64,000 nucleotides of DNA from Sphingobium sp. WTD-1 (GTDB taxonomy: Bacteria > Pseudomonadota > Alphaproteobacteria > Sphingomonadales > Sphingomonadaceae), in assembly GCF_030128825.1 (NCBI RefSeq), contig NZ_CP119127.1, forward strand, positions 2,108,001-2,172,000, read 5' to 3'. The position numbers were made by a program, and so were the translations under genes. The notes under the pieces are model-generated. The model was not told the origin of the DNA and ran no database searches. It saw only the letters and a list, made by a program, of their open reading frames with translations. Below are positions 42,388 through 52,023 of this stretch, in pieces (within the stretch, counting starts at the first letter, position 1; the number at the start of each line of letters is the position of its first letter).

Positions 42388-43089
42388 ATGGTTGCACAGA
42401 ATGGAAAATTCGCCGTCGTCCTGCTTTCCGGCGGGCTGGATTCAATGGTCGCGGGCGGGCTTGCGCGTGAAGCGGGCTATCGCGTCCTGGCGCTGACGAT
42501 CGACTATAATCAGCGCCATCGCGTCGAACTGCGCGCCGCGGCCAAGGTCGCGACGGCGCTCAATGCCATGTCGCACATCGTGCTGCCGCTCGACCTCACG
42601 GCCTTTGGCGGGTCGGCGCTGACCGCCGACATCGAAGTGCCCAAGGGCGGCGTGGGCGACGAAATCCCCGTCACCTATGTGCCGGCGCGCAACACCATTT
42701 TCCTGTCGCTGACGCTGGGCCTCGCTGAAGTGGCGTCGGCCAGCGACATCTATATCGGCGTCAATGCGCTTGACTATTCGGGCTATCCCGACTGCCGTCC
42801 CGAATTTATCGACGCGTTCCAGAAGATGGCGACGCTGGCGACCAAGGCGGGGGTCGAGGGCCATCCGATCCGCATCAACACGCCGCTGCAGTTCATGACC
42901 AAGGCAGACATCGTGCGCGAGGCGCATCGCCTGGGCCTGGATGCCGGGCTCAGCTGGTCCTGCTATGATCCGACGCCCGACAACAAGCATTGCGGCCTGT
43001 GCGACAGTTGCCGCCTGCGCTCGAAGGGCTTCGAGGAAGCGGGGCTGCCCGATCCCACCGTCTATGCGACGCGTCCCGGAAAGGCCTGA
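42388..43089 (+). CDS. queC: 7-cyano-7-deazaguanine synthase QueC
   Basis: QueC makes preQ0 from 7-carboxy-7-deazaguanine with ATP and ammonia, on the way to the tRNA base queuosine. The 233-residue protein has the PP-loop LLSGGLDSM (residues 12-20) and the zinc-binding C-terminal cysteines in WSCYDPTPDNKHCGLCDSC. It is followed by queE after three bases, so the two consecutive steps are co-expressed. QueD and QueF are not in the window. Confidence 0.95.
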   Translation: MVAQNGKFAVVLLSGGLDSMVAGGLAREAGYRVLALTIDYNQRHRVELRAAAKVATALNAMSHIVLPLDLTAFGGSALTADIEVPKGGVGDEIPVTYVPARNTIFLSLTLGLAEVASASDIYIGVNALDYSGYPDCRPEFIDAFQKMATLATKAGVEGHPIRINTPLQFMTKADIVREAHRLGLDAGLSWSCYDPTPDNKHCGLCDSCRLRSKGFEEAGLPDPTVYATRPGKA

Positions 43090-43092
43090 CAC

Positions 43093-43737
43093 ATGACCTA
43101 TGCGGTCAAGGAAATGTTCCTGACCCTGCAGGGCGAAGGCGTGCAGGCGGGGCGGCGCGCGGTATTTCTGCGCTTTACCGGCTGCAACCTGTGGAGCGGG
43201 CGCGAGCAGGACCGGCGCGATGCCGTCTGCCGCTTCTGCGACACCGATTTCGTCGGCACCGATGGTGATGGCGGCGGCAAGTTCGCGACCGCCGACGCGC
43301 TCGCCGATGCGGCATTGGCCTTCTGGGGCGAGGGGGAAGGCCCCTATATCGTCCTGACCGGTGGCGAGCCGATGCTTCAGGTGGACGATGCGCTGATCGA
43401 CGCGCTCCACGCCCGTGGCTTCACCATCGCGATCGAAAGCAACGGCACCTTGCCGGCGCATCCGGGCATCGACTGGGTCTGCATCAGCCCCAAGGCGGGC
43501 AGCGACGTGGTCCAGGTGAAGGGCAATGAGCTGAAGCTGGTCTGGCCGCAGCCCGATGGCGGCCACAGCCTGGCCGATGTCGAGGCGATGGAGGGCTGGG
43601 GCTTCGACCATCTGCTGGTCCAGCCGCTCGACGATGCCCATGCCGTAGACAATGCCCGCGCGGCCATCGATCTGGTGATGGCCCGGCCGCGCTGGCGGCT
43701 GACGGTGCAGGCCCATAAATATCTGGGCCTGCGTTAA
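43093..43737 (+). CDS. queE: 7-carboxy-7-deazaguanine synthase QueE
   Basis: QueE is a radical-SAM enzyme that contracts the ring of carboxytetrahydropterin. The 214 residues have the N-terminal MFLTLQGEGVQAGRRAVFLR and a cluster motif with the unusual spacing C-x14-C-x2-C (TGCNLW...AVCRFCDTDF), known in QueE proteins instead of Cx3Cx2C. VLTGGEPMLQ binds SAM. It directly follows queC. Confidence 0.94.
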   Translation: MTYAVKEMFLTLQGEGVQAGRRAVFLRFTGCNLWSGREQDRRDAVCRFCDTDFVGTDGDGGGKFATADALADAALAFWGEGEGPYIVLTGGEPMLQVDDALIDALHARGFTIAIESNGTLPAHPGIDWVCISPKAGSDVVQVKGNELKLVWPQPDGGHSLADVEAMEGWGFDHLLVQPLDDAHAVDNARAAIDLVMARPRWRLTVQAHKYLGLR

Positions 43738-43749
43738 GCGTCTGTCAGA

Positions 43750-44445
43750 TCAGGGCTGGACGCCCGCCTTCTGGTTCCACTGCTGGTGGCATTCGGGCAG
43801 CAGCACGCCCTTCTTCCAGCATTTGGCGTCGAGCGAAGGCAAAGCGAGCTGATAGTTCCAGCCCGGATCGCCATAATATTGCTCGCCGGCATGGACGAGC
43901 GACTTCTTGATCGAAGCCAGGCCCTGGCGCGCGACGACGTTGAGCTGGCCGCGATCGGCGAAGATCGCCTGGCGACCGACCGCCGCCGCCGCCTGGCAGA
44001 AGCCGCGCTGCGCCTGGACCGTCGAATAGCCCGAATAGATGCGGGTATTATACATGTCGGACGCCGACTGGCCGGGCTTGCCCTTGCCCTTGGTGCGCTG
44101 GAAATAGCCGAGCAGCGTCGCCTGCGCCGCGTCCAGTTCGGCGTCATGATGGGCGATCATGGCGTTGTAGTTGCTGACCGACAGCAGGGTCGGTTCGAAC
44201 TGGCACTGCAGCGCGGCGACGTTGATCGCGGCGCGCAGGTTCCAGGTGAGGCCGGCCTTGATCTCGTCGGCCGTGGCGCCAGGCAGGCCCAGCGCGGTGG
44301 CGGCGGCCTCGTCGGTCAGGGCGGGGGCCGACATGTCGGGCGGCGACCAGAAGAATTGCGCGGCGGCCGGCTGCGCGGCGGTGAGCGACGCGGCGGCGAT
44401 CGTCAGGGCGACAAAGGCCTGGCGCGAGCGAAAACGGAACGTCAT
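43750..44445 (-). CDS. Secreted protein of unknown function
   Basis: From the ATG at 44445 this is a 231-residue protein with a signal peptide (SRQAFVALTIAAASLTAAQP, cut after AAAQ). The mature protein starts FFWSPPDMSAPALTDEAAAT and is mostly helical, with four cysteines (ALQCQFE, GFCQAA, AKCWKK, PECHQQ) that could form two disulfides. Longer start choices upstream destroy the signal. It is convergent with queE. I do not recognise the family. Confidence 0.75.
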   Translation of the reverse strand: MTFRFRSRQAFVALTIAAASLTAAQPAAAQFFWSPPDMSAPALTDEAAATALGLPGATADEIKAGLTWNLRAAINVAALQCQFEPTLLSVSNYNAMIAHHDAELDAAQATLLGYFQRTKGKGKPGQSASDMYNTRIYSGYSTVQAQRGFCQAAAAVGRQAIFADRGQLNVVARQGLASIKKSLVHAGEQYYGDPGWNYQLALPSLDAKCWKKGVLLPECHQQWNQKAGVQP

Positions 44446-44546
44446 TGAATAAACCCTCTCAGCCGGGGTCATGAAAGCGCGACCGCGCATCCCCCATAAC
44501 GGCATCAACTATAGCGCGGCTGTCCTGGAAGTGAACGGGAAAAGCC

Positions 44547-44846
44547 TCACTGATCCGACACGACTTCCTCATCATTGGCTGGTGCGGTCGCATTGTTCGC
44601 CTTGGCCGGGGCAGCGGCCTTCGGTTCGGTGCGGTTTTCCGGCAGTGCCAGGCTGGTGCCCTCGCTCTGGACGCCGTCGAGATCGGTCATGGCGTCGGTG
44701 GCGGTGCCATCGACCACTTCCATATCCTTCATCTGCACCGTGTTGCCGCTCTTTTCGCCGCCACCGCCGCAGCCTGCCAGCGGCATGCAGCCGATCAACA
44801 GGGCGGCAGTCATCATCCTTGCGTCAAGGCGCATCCGGGTCTCCAT
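44547..44846 (-). CDS. Small lipoprotein of unknown function
   Basis: A 99-residue precursor with a type-II signal peptide: MRLDARMMTAALLIGCMPLA followed by the lipobox cysteine in LAGCGGGG. The mature part is polar and Ala/Asp/Glu rich (TATDAMTDLDGVQSEG and an APAKANNATAPAN tail) without a recognisable domain. The ATG at 44834 is an equally possible start. It stands alone on the minus strand between two other minus-strand genes. Confidence 0.65.
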   Translation of the reverse strand: METRMRLDARMMTAALLIGCMPLAGCGGGGEKSGNTVQMKDMEVVDGTATDAMTDLDGVQSEGTSLALPENRTEPKAAAPAKANNATAPANDEEVVSDQ

Positions 44847-44896
44847 AACATGGCTCAACATGCCCGGCGGCCCCCCACCTGGCGAAGTGGCGGACC

Positions 44897-45601
44897 CTAG
44901 CGGGCGGTCCCGCATTGCTCAAGTCCCGTGCCGTCGCCCGATCCGCAGCGCCGCAGCCGACCAAGAAAGGCGGGGAAATGCGCCTTGAGCGCGGCATCAA
45001 GGGCTTCCATCGAGGCGTTGCCGCCCAGCGCGGCGATGCTGGTCACCGGAAACTCGCTGATCCCGCACGGCACGATGCCGCCAAAATGGGACAGGTCGGG
45101 ATCGACGTTGATCGAAAAGCCGTGCAGCGTCACCCAGCGACGGACGCGGATGCCCAGCGCACCGATCTTTGCCTCGCGTCCCTGCCTGTCGTCGGTCCAG
45201 ATGCCGATGCGCCCTTCGGCGCGGCGGGCGGCAATGCCCAGGTCGGCAAGGGCATCGATCATCCAGCCTTCGAGATGATGGACGAAATTGCGCACATCCT
45301 TGCCGCGCTCGCGCAGGTCGATGTTGAGATAGCCGATGCGCTGGCCCGGCCCATGATAGGTGTAGCGGCCACCGCGTCCGGCATCATGGACGGGAAAACG
45401 CGGCTCGATCAGTTCGGCCGGATCGGCGCTGGTGCCCGCGGTATAGAGCGGCGGATGCTCCAGCAGCCAGACGCGCTCGCGCGCCTCGCCCTCATAAATG
45501 GCGGCGGCCCGCGCCTCCATATCGGCAAGGGCGGTCGGATAGTCGACGGGGGTGGCATCGCTGCGCCACTCGACGTCGGGAAAGGGCAGGGGATCGGTCA
45601 T
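44897..45601 (-). CDS. lipB: Octanoyltransferase LipB
   Basis: LipB moves octanoyl groups from acyl carrier protein to the lipoyl domains of 2-oxoacid dehydrogenases. The 234-residue protein begins at the ATG at 45601 (GGAAG upstream). Signature blocks are [20 protein letters not shown], then the catalytic lysine in [18 protein letters not shown] and the catalytic cysteine in [14 protein letters not shown]. The length is usual. It is divergent from the membrane protein gene at 45678. Confidence 0.95.
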   Translation of the reverse strand: MTDPLPFPDVEWRSDATPVDYPTALADMEARAAAIYEGEARERVWLLEHPPLYTAGTSADPAELIEPRFPVHDAGRGGRYTYHGPGQRIGYLNIDLRERGKDVRNFVHHLEGWMIDALADLGIAARRAEGRIGIWTDDRQGREAKIGALGIRVRRWVTLHGFSINVDPDLSHFGGIVPCGISEFPVTSIAALGGNASMEALDAALKAHFPAFLGRLRRCGSGDGTGLEQCGTAR

Positions 45602-45677
45602 GGCGCTTCCTTGACTTGAGCGGGGCGAGCGATCAAGTCTCGGGCCGCATTTCGCAGGACAGGGGTAGGCATTAGAT

Positions 45678-46472
45678 ATGGCGGCAGTCTCGATCGGCAA
45701 GGCGTGGGAGGAGGCAGTTGCCTTCGTCGCCCGCGAAGCGTCGCTGCTCTTTCCCGTCGCGCTGCTGTTCCTGGCCCTGCCGGGGCTGATCCTGCAGGAA
45801 ATGACGCCGCCGCAACTTGCCGAATGGATGGCCAATCCCCAGCGTACCGGCTTGCCCGATATACCGCCGGGCTTTGCGTTGGCGATGCTGCTGGGCGTTA
45901 TCATCATCTGGTTCGGGTCGCTGACGCTGTTTGCGCTGGCGCTTCGGCCGGGCATCAGCGTTGGGGAGGCGTTGCGCCTCGGCTTCGCGCGACTGCCGGT
46001 GCTGCTGGGCACCGCCTTGCTCGCCATGTTCCTGATCGGCGGGCTGATGCTGGCCGCGATTCTGGTCGCCGTCCTGGCCAGCCTGGTCTCGGAGTCCGTG
46101 GGCACCAGCATCGGCGCCATCCTCGGCGCCTTTGTCGGCGGCGCCACCATCTTCGCCAGCGTCCGGCTGATGCTGCTCAATCCGGCGGTGATCGACGGCA
46201 ATCAGGGCGTGGTGCCCTCGCTGCGCCATGCCTGGGCGCTGACGCGGGGCTGTTTCTGGCGGCTGCTGGGCTTCATCATCCTGATCACCCTGCTGTCGGG
46301 CATTGCCAGCATGGCGGCGCAGACGATCTTCGGTGCGCTCGCCGGCCTTGCCGCCGGGCCGGAGGCCGCCCGGCTGGTGGGCGGCGTCGCCTCGGCGGCG
46401 GTATCGACCGTGATCCAGGTCTACATGCTGGTGATGCTGGCTCGCATCTATCGTCAGGCGTCGGCGGGCTGA
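45678..46472 (+). CDS. Multi-pass membrane protein of unknown function
   Basis: A 264-residue alanine- and leucine-rich inner-membrane protein with about six hydrophobic segments: [100 protein letters not shown] and the last one near the C-terminus. The [12 protein letters not shown] plus [17 protein letters not shown] part resembles the membrane domain found in some glycerophosphodiesterase-like proteins and related DUFs. Its 3' end overlaps the convergent acetyltransferase gene by 19 bases. Confidence 0.75.
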   Translation: MAAVSIGKAWEEAVAFVAREASLLFPVALLFLALPGLILQEMTPPQLAEWMANPQRTGLPDIPPGFALAMLLGVIIIWFGSLTLFALALRPGISVGEALRLGFARLPVLLGTALLAMFLIGGLMLAAILVAVLASLVSESVGTSIGAILGAFVGGATIFASVRLMLLNPAVIDGNQGVVPSLRHAWALTRGCFWRLLGFIILITLLSGIASMAAQTIFGALAGLAAGPEAARLVGGVASAAVSTVIQVYMLVMLARIYRQASAG

Positions 46473-47053
46473 CCGAACATCGGGATCTGCGGCGCTGCTT
46501 CGGGCGGCAGCAGGCCCAGCAGGCGCGGATCGGCGAAGGTCTCGATCTCCCGGCCATAGGGGGTGAAGCCCGACTTGATGTAGAAGCCGAGTGCCGCCGG
46601 ACTATCGAGCGTGCAGGTATGGACCCAGAAGCGCTCCACCCCCTTGCGCCAGGCGAGCGACTTGGCCTGCGCCATCAGCCATTTGCCAAGGCCCTTGCCG
46701 TTGAGGGAGGGCACCAGCCCGAAAAAGGCCAGCTCGCATTGCGACGGGCTGCGGAAATCCAGCTCCAGCAGGCCGACCTCCACGCCGCGCGGATCGGTGA
46801 CGGCATAGACCTCGACCAGGGGGTCATGCAGGATGGCCGCGAGTTGATCGTCGGGCATCACCAGCCGCGAGAACCACAGCCAGGGTTCGCCCACGCGGCG
46901 GAACAGGGCGCGATAGGCGCCAAGGTCGGGCGTCTTCCACGGCACGAGCCGCAGCGGCGCGGGCGGGATCGGCGCGGGTTTCGGCCGTTCGCGCATTTCC
47001 AGATGGGTGACGATGGTCGCGATCTCGCGCGGGTCGACCGGGGTCAGCGCCAT
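46454..47053 (-). CDS. GNAT-family N-acetyltransferase
   Basis: A 199-residue cytoplasmic protein with the GNAT fold: LRLVPWKTPDLGAYRALFRR (beta 1), CELAFFGLVPSLNGKGLGKW (beta 4 and the acetyl-CoA loop, with GKGLGK in place of QxxGxG/A) and the C-terminal LDSPAALGFYIKSGFTPYGR block. The substrate cannot be predicted. It follows hemF by four bases on the same strand, so trmL-hemF-GNAT is a likely operon. Confidence 0.85.
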   Translation of the reverse strand: MALTPVDPREIATIVTHLEMRERPKPAPIPPAPLRLVPWKTPDLGAYRALFRRVGEPWLWFSRLVMPDDQLAAILHDPLVEVYAVTDPRGVEVGLLELDFRSPSQCELAFFGLVPSLNGKGLGKWLMAQAKSLAWRKGVERFWVHTCTLDSPAALGFYIKSGFTPYGREIETFADPRLLGLLPPEAAPQIPMFGQPADA

Positions 47054-47057
47054 CGGA

Positions 47058-47933
47058 TCAGCTCCAGCTCGCCATCGGCGGCAGGCTCATCAGGATCGCG
47101 TCGATATTGCCGCCGGTCTTGAGCCCGAACAGCGTGCCGCGGTCATGAACCAGGTTGAATTCGGCATAGCGACCGCGCCATTCCAGCATGGTGCGATAGT
47201 CTTCCTCGCTCCACGCCTCGTTCATCCGCCGCCGCACGATCGGCGGGAAGGCGGCCAGGAAAGCGTCGCCGACATCGCGGGTGAAGGCGAAATTGGCGTC
47301 GAACGCGGCATCGTCCGCGCATTCGAGATGATCGTAGAAGATGCCGCCGACTCCGCGATGCACGCCCCGATGGGGAATGAAGAAATAATCATCGGCCCAT
47401 TGCTTGAAGCGCGGATAATAAGTCGGGTCATGGGCGTCGCATGCAGCCTGCAACACCGCATGGAAATCCGCCGTATCCTCGTCGCGCGGCAGCGGCGGAT
47501 TGAGGTCGGCGCCGCCGCCGAACCAGTTCTTGGTGGTGTTGAGGAAGCGGGTGTTCATGTGGACGGCCGGCACATGCGGGTTCGCCATATGCGCGACCAG
47601 GCTGATGCCGGTGGCGAAAAAGGCCGGATTGTCTGCCGCGCCATGGATGGTCTGGGCAAAGCCGGGGGCAAGATCGCCGGTCACGGTGGAGATGTTGACG
47701 CCGACCTTCTCGAAGACCTTGCCCTTCATCACCCCGCGCACGCCGCCTCCGCCTTCGCCCGGCGCCACGCCGTCGGCCTCGCGATCCCAGGGGGTGTAGG
47801 TGAAGCTGGCGTCGCTGCCGGCTTCGCGCTCGATCGCCTCGAACTCGGCGCAGATCCGGTCGCGCAGCGATTCGAACCAGGAACGGGCCGCCTGCTGCTG
47901 CGGGTTCAGGGGAAAGCGGATGTCAGGCGTCAT
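47058..47933 (-). CDS. hemF: Oxygen-dependent coproporphyrinogen III oxidase HemF
   Basis: HemF decarboxylates coproporphyrinogen III to protoporphyrinogen IX using O2 in heme synthesis. The 291-residue sequence shows the family blocks FGGGADLNPPLPRDEDTADF, HRGVGGIFYDHLE and a C-terminal RYAEFNLVHDRGTLFGLKTG with NIDAILMSLPP. Its presence fits an aerobic organism with a bc1 complex nearby. It overlaps trmL by four bases. Confidence 0.96.
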   Translation of the reverse strand: MTPDIRFPLNPQQQAARSWFESLRDRICAEFEAIEREAGSDASFTYTPWDREADGVAPGEGGGGVRGVMKGKVFEKVGVNISTVTGDLAPGFAQTIHGAADNPAFFATGISLVAHMANPHVPAVHMNTRFLNTTKNWFGGGADLNPPLPRDEDTADFHAVLQAACDAHDPTYYPRFKQWADDYFFIPHRGVHRGVGGIFYDHLECADDAAFDANFAFTRDVGDAFLAAFPPIVRRRMNEAWSEEDYRTMLEWRGRYAEFNLVHDRGTLFGLKTGGNIDAILMSLPPMASWS

Positions 47934-48388
47934 GCAGGGAAGCTCCCGGTCTGGCGAAGGGCCTCGGCAACGGCGATGCCGGTGGAAACGGCGATGTTAA
48001 GCGATCGGAAGCCCGGCGCCATCGGAATGCGCACGCGGATATCGGCCAGATCACGGACATGATCGGGCACGCCCGCGCTTTCCGACCCCATCAGCAAGAC
48101 ATCGTCACTGCGAAATGTCACGTCGGGCAGTCGCTGCGATGCATGGCTGCTCATCAGCAGCAGGCGGCGGCCGGCGGCGCGTCGTTCCGCGTCGAACGCC
48201 TCGAAATTGGCGTGGCGCACGACCTCGGCCGCTTCGCCATAGTCCATCGCCGCGCGCTTGAGACGGGCGTCGGAAAAGGCGAATCCGGTGGGCATGATGA
48301 TGTCGACCGGCACTGCGAAACAGGCCGCCAGGCGCAGGATGGCGCCGACATTGCCGGCAATCTCGGGTTGGTAGAGAGCGATACGCAT
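47930..48388 (-). CDS. trmL: tRNA (cytidine/uridine-34 2'-O)-methyltransferase TrmL
   Basis: TrmL methylates the wobble base of tRNA-Leu. This 152-residue single-domain SPOUT protein has IALYQPEIAGNVGAILRLAA at the start, the GSESAGVPDHV loop and the trefoil-knot motif IPMAPGFRSLNIAVSTGIAV near the end. Length is typical of TrmL and shorter than TrmH. It is the first gene of the trmL-hemF-GNAT run. Confidence 0.92.
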   Translation of the reverse strand: MRIALYQPEIAGNVGAILRLAACFAVPVDIIMPTGFAFSDARLKRAAMDYGEAAEVVRHANFEAFDAERRAAGRRLLLMSSHASQRLPDVTFRSDDVLLMGSESAGVPDHVRDLADIRVRIPMAPGFRSLNIAVSTGIAVAEALRQTGSFPA

Positions 48389-48580
48389 CGCAGCCGCATA
48401 ATGCAGCGCAGCGATTTGTCATAGCCCGCGCGACTTTGCGGTTGGCAAAGCGCTTGCAGTCCGGCTATCACGCCCGCAACCCACGCCGGGGGGAGGCGGG
48501 GTCACCCTAACTCCCTTGATAATTATGATCACTCAAGGCATTCCGGCGTGAATAGGGAAGTCTTGCAAGGGTAGAGGTGC
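48389..48580 (+). other. Intergenic region before petA
   Basis: These 192 bases separate divergent trmL and petA. They contain the inverted repeat CCTTGA-N13-TCAAGG around 48513-48538 with an AT-rich centre (TAATTATGAT), possibly a promoter or operator of the petABC operon. No confident -35/-10 pair could be assigned. Confidence 0.35.
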
Positions 48581-49147
48581 ATGGCGAACTCAGAACAAGT
48601 TGACGGGCAGGGTCTATCCGGCGAAGACGGAGTGCGTCGCCGCGATTTCATCAATATCGCTGCGGTGAGCTTCGCAGGGGTGGGCGCCGTTGGCGTCGTT
48701 CTCCCGCTCATCGATCAGATGAACCCCAGCGCCGACGTATTGGCGCTCGCGACCACACCGGTCGATCTTTCCGCGATCCAGCCTGGCATGGCGATCAAGA
48801 CGACCTTCCGGTCGCAGCCGCTGTTCGTTCGCCAACTCACCGAAAAGGAAATTGCCGAGGCCGACAAGGTCGATCCGTCCACGCTGCGCGATCCGCAGAC
48901 GCTGGAGGAGCGGACGGTCGACGGCAAGAAGCAGTGGCTGATCACCATGGGCGTCTGCACCCATCTGGGCTGCGTGCCGCTGGGCGCGGGCGAGGGCGAG
49001 AATCGCGGCGAATTCGGCGGTTATTTCTGCCCCTGCCACGGCTCGTCCTATGACACGGCCGCCCGCATCCGTAAGGGGCCTGCCCCCAAGAATCTGGAAG
49101 TGCCGAAGTATAGCTTCACTTCCGACACTGCCATTCTTGTGGGTTGA
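48581..49147 (+). CDS. petA: Rieske iron-sulfur subunit of the cytochrome bc1 complex
   Basis: This subunit oxidises ubiquinol at the Qo site and passes electrons to cytochrome c1. The 188 residues have a twin-arginine signal-anchor ([20 protein letters not shown], residues 19-38) and the 2Fe-2S ligands Cys126, His128 (CTHLGC) and Cys150, His153 (CPCHGS), with the disulfide pair Cys131/Cys152. It overlaps the spacer before petB and heads the petABC operon. Confidence 0.97.
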   Translation: MANSEQVDGQGLSGEDGVRRRDFINIAAVSFAGVGAVGVVLPLIDQMNPSADVLALATTPVDLSAIQPGMAIKTTFRSQPLFVRQLTEKEIAEADKVDPSTLRDPQTLEERTVDGKKQWLITMGVCTHLGCVPLGAGEGENRGEFGGYFCPCHGSSYDTAARIRKGPAPKNLEVPKYSFTSDTAILVG

Positions 49148-49158
49148 GGGGGACCATC

Positions 49159-50451
49159 ATGAGCTTTCCATGGGCTGAACATTATACCCCCAAGCATCCG
49201 CTGATGCAGTGGGTCGACGAGAAGCTGCCGCTGCCGCGTCTCGTCTACAATGCCGTCGGTGCCGGCTATCCGGTGCCGCGCAACCTCAATTATTTCTGGA
49301 ATTTCGGTGTCCTCGCCGGCCTGGCGCTGGTGATCCAGATCGTCACCGGCGTGGTCATGGCGATGCATTATGGCGCCAACACGCTGGTCGCCTTCGGTAC
49401 CGTCGAACAGACGATGCGCGACGTGAATGCGGGCTGGCTGATGCGCTATGCCCATGCCAACGGCGCCAGCTTCTTCTTCATCGTCGTCTATCTACACATT
49501 TTCCGCGGTCTCTATTTCGGTAGCTACAAGGCGCCGCGCGAAATGGTCTGGCTGCTCGGCCTCGTCATCTTCCTGCTGATGATGGCGACCGCCTTCATGG
49601 GCTATGTCCTGCCCTGGGGGCAGATGAGCTATTGGGGCGCAAAGGTCATTACCGGCCTGTTCGGCGCGATCCCGGTGGTGGGCGAGCCGATCCAGACCTG
49701 GTTGCTGGGCGGTTTTGCCCCCGGCAATGCCTCGCTGAACCGCTTCTTCTCGCTCCATTTCCTGCTGCCCTTCGTGATCGCGGCGGTGGTGATCCTGCAT
49801 ATCTGGGCGCTGCACATCCCCGGCTCCTCCAACCCGACCGGTGTCGAGGTGAAGGGCCCGCAGGATACCGTGCCTTTCCATCCCTATTACACCGCTAAGG
49901 ACGGCTTCGGAGCGGGCATCTTCCTGATCCTGTTCGCGATCCTGCTCTTCTTCGCGCCCAATTATCTGGGTCACCCGGACAATTATATCGAGGCGAACCC
50001 GCTTTCGACCCCGGCGCATATCGTGCCCGAATGGTATTTCTGGCCCTTCTACGCGATCCTGCGCGCCTTCACCGTCGACTTCTTCTTCGTGCCGGCCAAG
50101 TTGCTGGGCGTGCTGGCGATGTTCGCATCGATCCTGCTGCTCTTCTTCCTGCCCTGGCTCGACACCTCGCCGGTGCGCTCGGGCCGCTATCGTCCGACCT
50201 TCAAGGCGTTCTTCTGGATCCTGGTGCTCGACGTGCTGATCCTGGGCTATTGCGGCGGTGCGCCGGCGGAAGAACCCTATGTGATGATTAGCCAGGTCGC
50301 TGCGGCCTATTATTTCGCGCATTTCCTGATCATCCTGCCGATGATCGCGCGCTTCGAAAAGCCGCTGCCGCTGCCCAATTCGATCACCGAAGCGGTGCTG
50401 GCCAAATATGCCAAGGCTGACGGCGAACCCGCCGCAGTCCCGGCCGAATAA
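49159..50451 (+). CDS. petB: Cytochrome b subunit of the bc1 complex
   Basis: The membrane core with both quinone sites. The ATG at 49159 follows GAGGGGGA and gives 430 residues with eight membrane helices, a typical alphaproteobacterial length. Visible features are NYFWNFG at the Qi side, the heme-ligating histidines in VVMAMHYG and [30 protein letters not shown], and the Qo-site PEWY (in [15 protein letters not shown]). Confidence 0.97.
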   Translation: MSFPWAEHYTPKHPLMQWVDEKLPLPRLVYNAVGAGYPVPRNLNYFWNFGVLAGLALVIQIVTGVVMAMHYGANTLVAFGTVEQTMRDVNAGWLMRYAHANGASFFFIVVYLHIFRGLYFGSYKAPREMVWLLGLVIFLLMMATAFMGYVLPWGQMSYWGAKVITGLFGAIPVVGEPIQTWLLGGFAPGNASLNRFFSLHFLLPFVIAAVVILHIWALHIPGSSNPTGVEVKGPQDTVPFHPYYTAKDGFGAGIFLILFAILLFFAPNYLGHPDNYIEANPLSTPAHIVPEWYFWPFYAILRAFTVDFFFVPAKLLGVLAMFASILLLFFLPWLDTSPVRSGRYRPTFKAFFWILVLDVLILGYCGGAPAEEPYVMISQVAAAYYFAHFLIILPMIARFEKPLPLPNSITEAVLAKYAKADGEPAAVPAE

Positions 50452-50465
50452 GGGGGAAGACAAGC

Positions 50466-51335
50466 ATGGTACGCATCGGCGCATTCCTTGTCGGCCTCTT
50501 CTTCGCCGGCTGGCTGCTCATCTCCTTCCTCGTGGGTGCCTATTCCTACGTGGTGGAGCCTCCGGCCAAGACGGTGGAGCATGAGTTCCATCTGGCCCCC
50601 AAGCATGTCTCCTTCTCGTTCGACGGGCCGCTGGGCCGCTATGACAATCAGCAGCTCCAGCGCGGCTTCCAGGTGTTCAAGGAGGTCTGCTCGGCCTGCC
50701 ATAGCCTTAAGTTCGTCGCCTTCCGCGATCTGGCCGGCATTGGCTATAACGAGGCGGAGATCAAGGCGATCGCCAAGAACTGGGCGATCAAGACCCCCAG
50801 TGTCGATCCGGCGACGGGTGAGGCATCGACCCGCGACGGCATCCCGGCCGATTATTTCCCGTCTCCCTTCGCGAACAATGTCGCGGCGGCGGCGGCGAAC
50901 AATAATGCGATCCCGCCCGATCTCTCGCTGATGACCAAGGCACGCCATCATGGCTCGGCCTATGTCTATTCGCTGCTGACGGGCTTCACCGATCAGGCGG
51001 GCTACAAGAACGCAAAGGGCAAGGAATTGCTCAAGGAGTTCCCGGATGCCAAGACTCCTGAAGGCCTTCACTTCAACCCCTATTTCGCCAACCTGAACCT
51101 TGCCATGGCGCCGCCGCTGTCGGCCGATGGCCAGGTGACCTATGGCGACGGCACCAAGCCGACGATCGACCAGATGTCGCAGGACGTGGCCGCCTTCCTC
51201 ACCTGGACGGCCGAGCCGAAGCTGGAAAATCGCCGCCGCGCGGGCGTGGCGACGATCCTCTTCCTGCTGATCGCCACGGGGCTGGCCTATATGGCCTATC
51301 AGAATATCTGGGCGGACAAGAAGAAGGCGGCCTGA
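50466..51335 (+). CDS. petC: Cytochrome c1 subunit of the bc1 complex
   Basis: The 289-residue periplasmic c-type cytochrome of complex III. It has an N-terminal membrane signal, the heme-binding CSACH (residues 75-79), the methionine-ligand region NLNLAMAPPLSADGQV and a C-terminal anchor helix (ATILFLLIATGLAYMAYQNI). It closes the petABC operon, with a strong terminator 27 bases downstream. Confidence 0.96.
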   Translation: MVRIGAFLVGLFFAGWLLISFLVGAYSYVVEPPAKTVEHEFHLAPKHVSFSFDGPLGRYDNQQLQRGFQVFKEVCSACHSLKFVAFRDLAGIGYNEAEIKAIAKNWAIKTPSVDPATGEASTRDGIPADYFPSPFANNVAAAAANNNAIPPDLSLMTKARHHGSAYVYSLLTGFTDQAGYKNAKGKELLKEFPDAKTPEGLHFNPYFANLNLAMAPPLSADGQVTYGDGTKPTIDQMSQDVAAFLTWTAEPKLENRRRAGVATILFLLIATGLAYMAYQNIWADKKKAA

Positions 51336-51361
51336 CCGCACCTCTGCCCGATGGCATGAAA

Positions 51362-51400
51362 GAAAGGGCGCGCTTCCTTGTCGGGAGCGCGCCCTTTCCT
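51362..51400 (+). terminator. Terminator after petC
   Basis: A perfect 13-base stem GAAAGGGCGCGCT / AGCGCGCCCTTTC (51362-51374 and 51386-51398) with an 11-base loop, followed by CTTAT. It lies between petC and apt and may act in the leader of apt as well. Confidence 0.75.
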
Positions 51401-51415
51401 TATGGGGCTTCAACC

Positions 51416-51952
51416 ATGAGCATCGACAGTCTGACCGCGCTGGTCCGCACCATCCCCGACTTCCCCAAGCCGGGCATCCAGTTCCGCGACATCACGACCC
51501 TGCTGGCCGATGGGCCGGGTCTGGCCGAACTGATCGACCAGATGGCGAAGGTTGCGGGGCCGCTCGACCCCGACCTGATCGTCGGCGTGGAGGCGCGCGG
51601 CTTCATCCTGGGCGCGGCGCTGGCGCTGAAGCTGGGCAAGGGTTTCGTGCCCGTCCGCAAGAAGGGCAAGCTGCCGGGCAAGACGGTCGGTATCGATTAT
51701 GTGCTGGAATATGGCACCGACCGGCTGGAACTGCATGAAGGACAGGTGCCACAGGGCGCGCGCGTGCTGCTGGTCGACGACCTGATCGCCACTGGCGGAA
51801 CGGCGCAGGCGGCCGCGGCGCTGCTGCGCGAGCAGGGCGCGCAGGTGCTGATGGCGCTGTTCGCGATCGACCTGCCGGATCTGGGTGGGCTTGCCGCGCT
51901 GGAGCAGGACGGTGTCCCCTCGCGCGCGATCCTGTTGTTCGAGGGCGACTGA
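51416..51952 (+). CDS. apt: Adenine phosphoribosyltransferase
   Basis: Apt salvages adenine to AMP using PRPP. The ATG at 51416 gives 178 residues. The protein starts with the family block VRTIPDFPKPGIQFRDITTL, has VEARGFILGAALAL and the PRPP-binding loop VLLVDDLIATGGTAQAA (about 118-134). An upstream in-frame ATG would lie in the terminator hairpin and is unlikely. Confidence 0.95.
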   Translation: MSIDSLTALVRTIPDFPKPGIQFRDITTLLADGPGLAELIDQMAKVAGPLDPDLIVGVEARGFILGAALALKLGKGFVPVRKKGKLPGKTVGIDYVLEYGTDRLELHEGQVPQGARVLLVDDLIATGGTAQAAAALLREQGAQVLMALFAIDLPDLGGLAALEQDGVPSRAILLFEGD

Positions 51953-52023
51953 TCCGGTCCAGGCGCCGGTTGTCGCTGGCGCCCTTTCGCGTCATGATGC
52001 GCCGATCCGATGGTGAGGAGGTT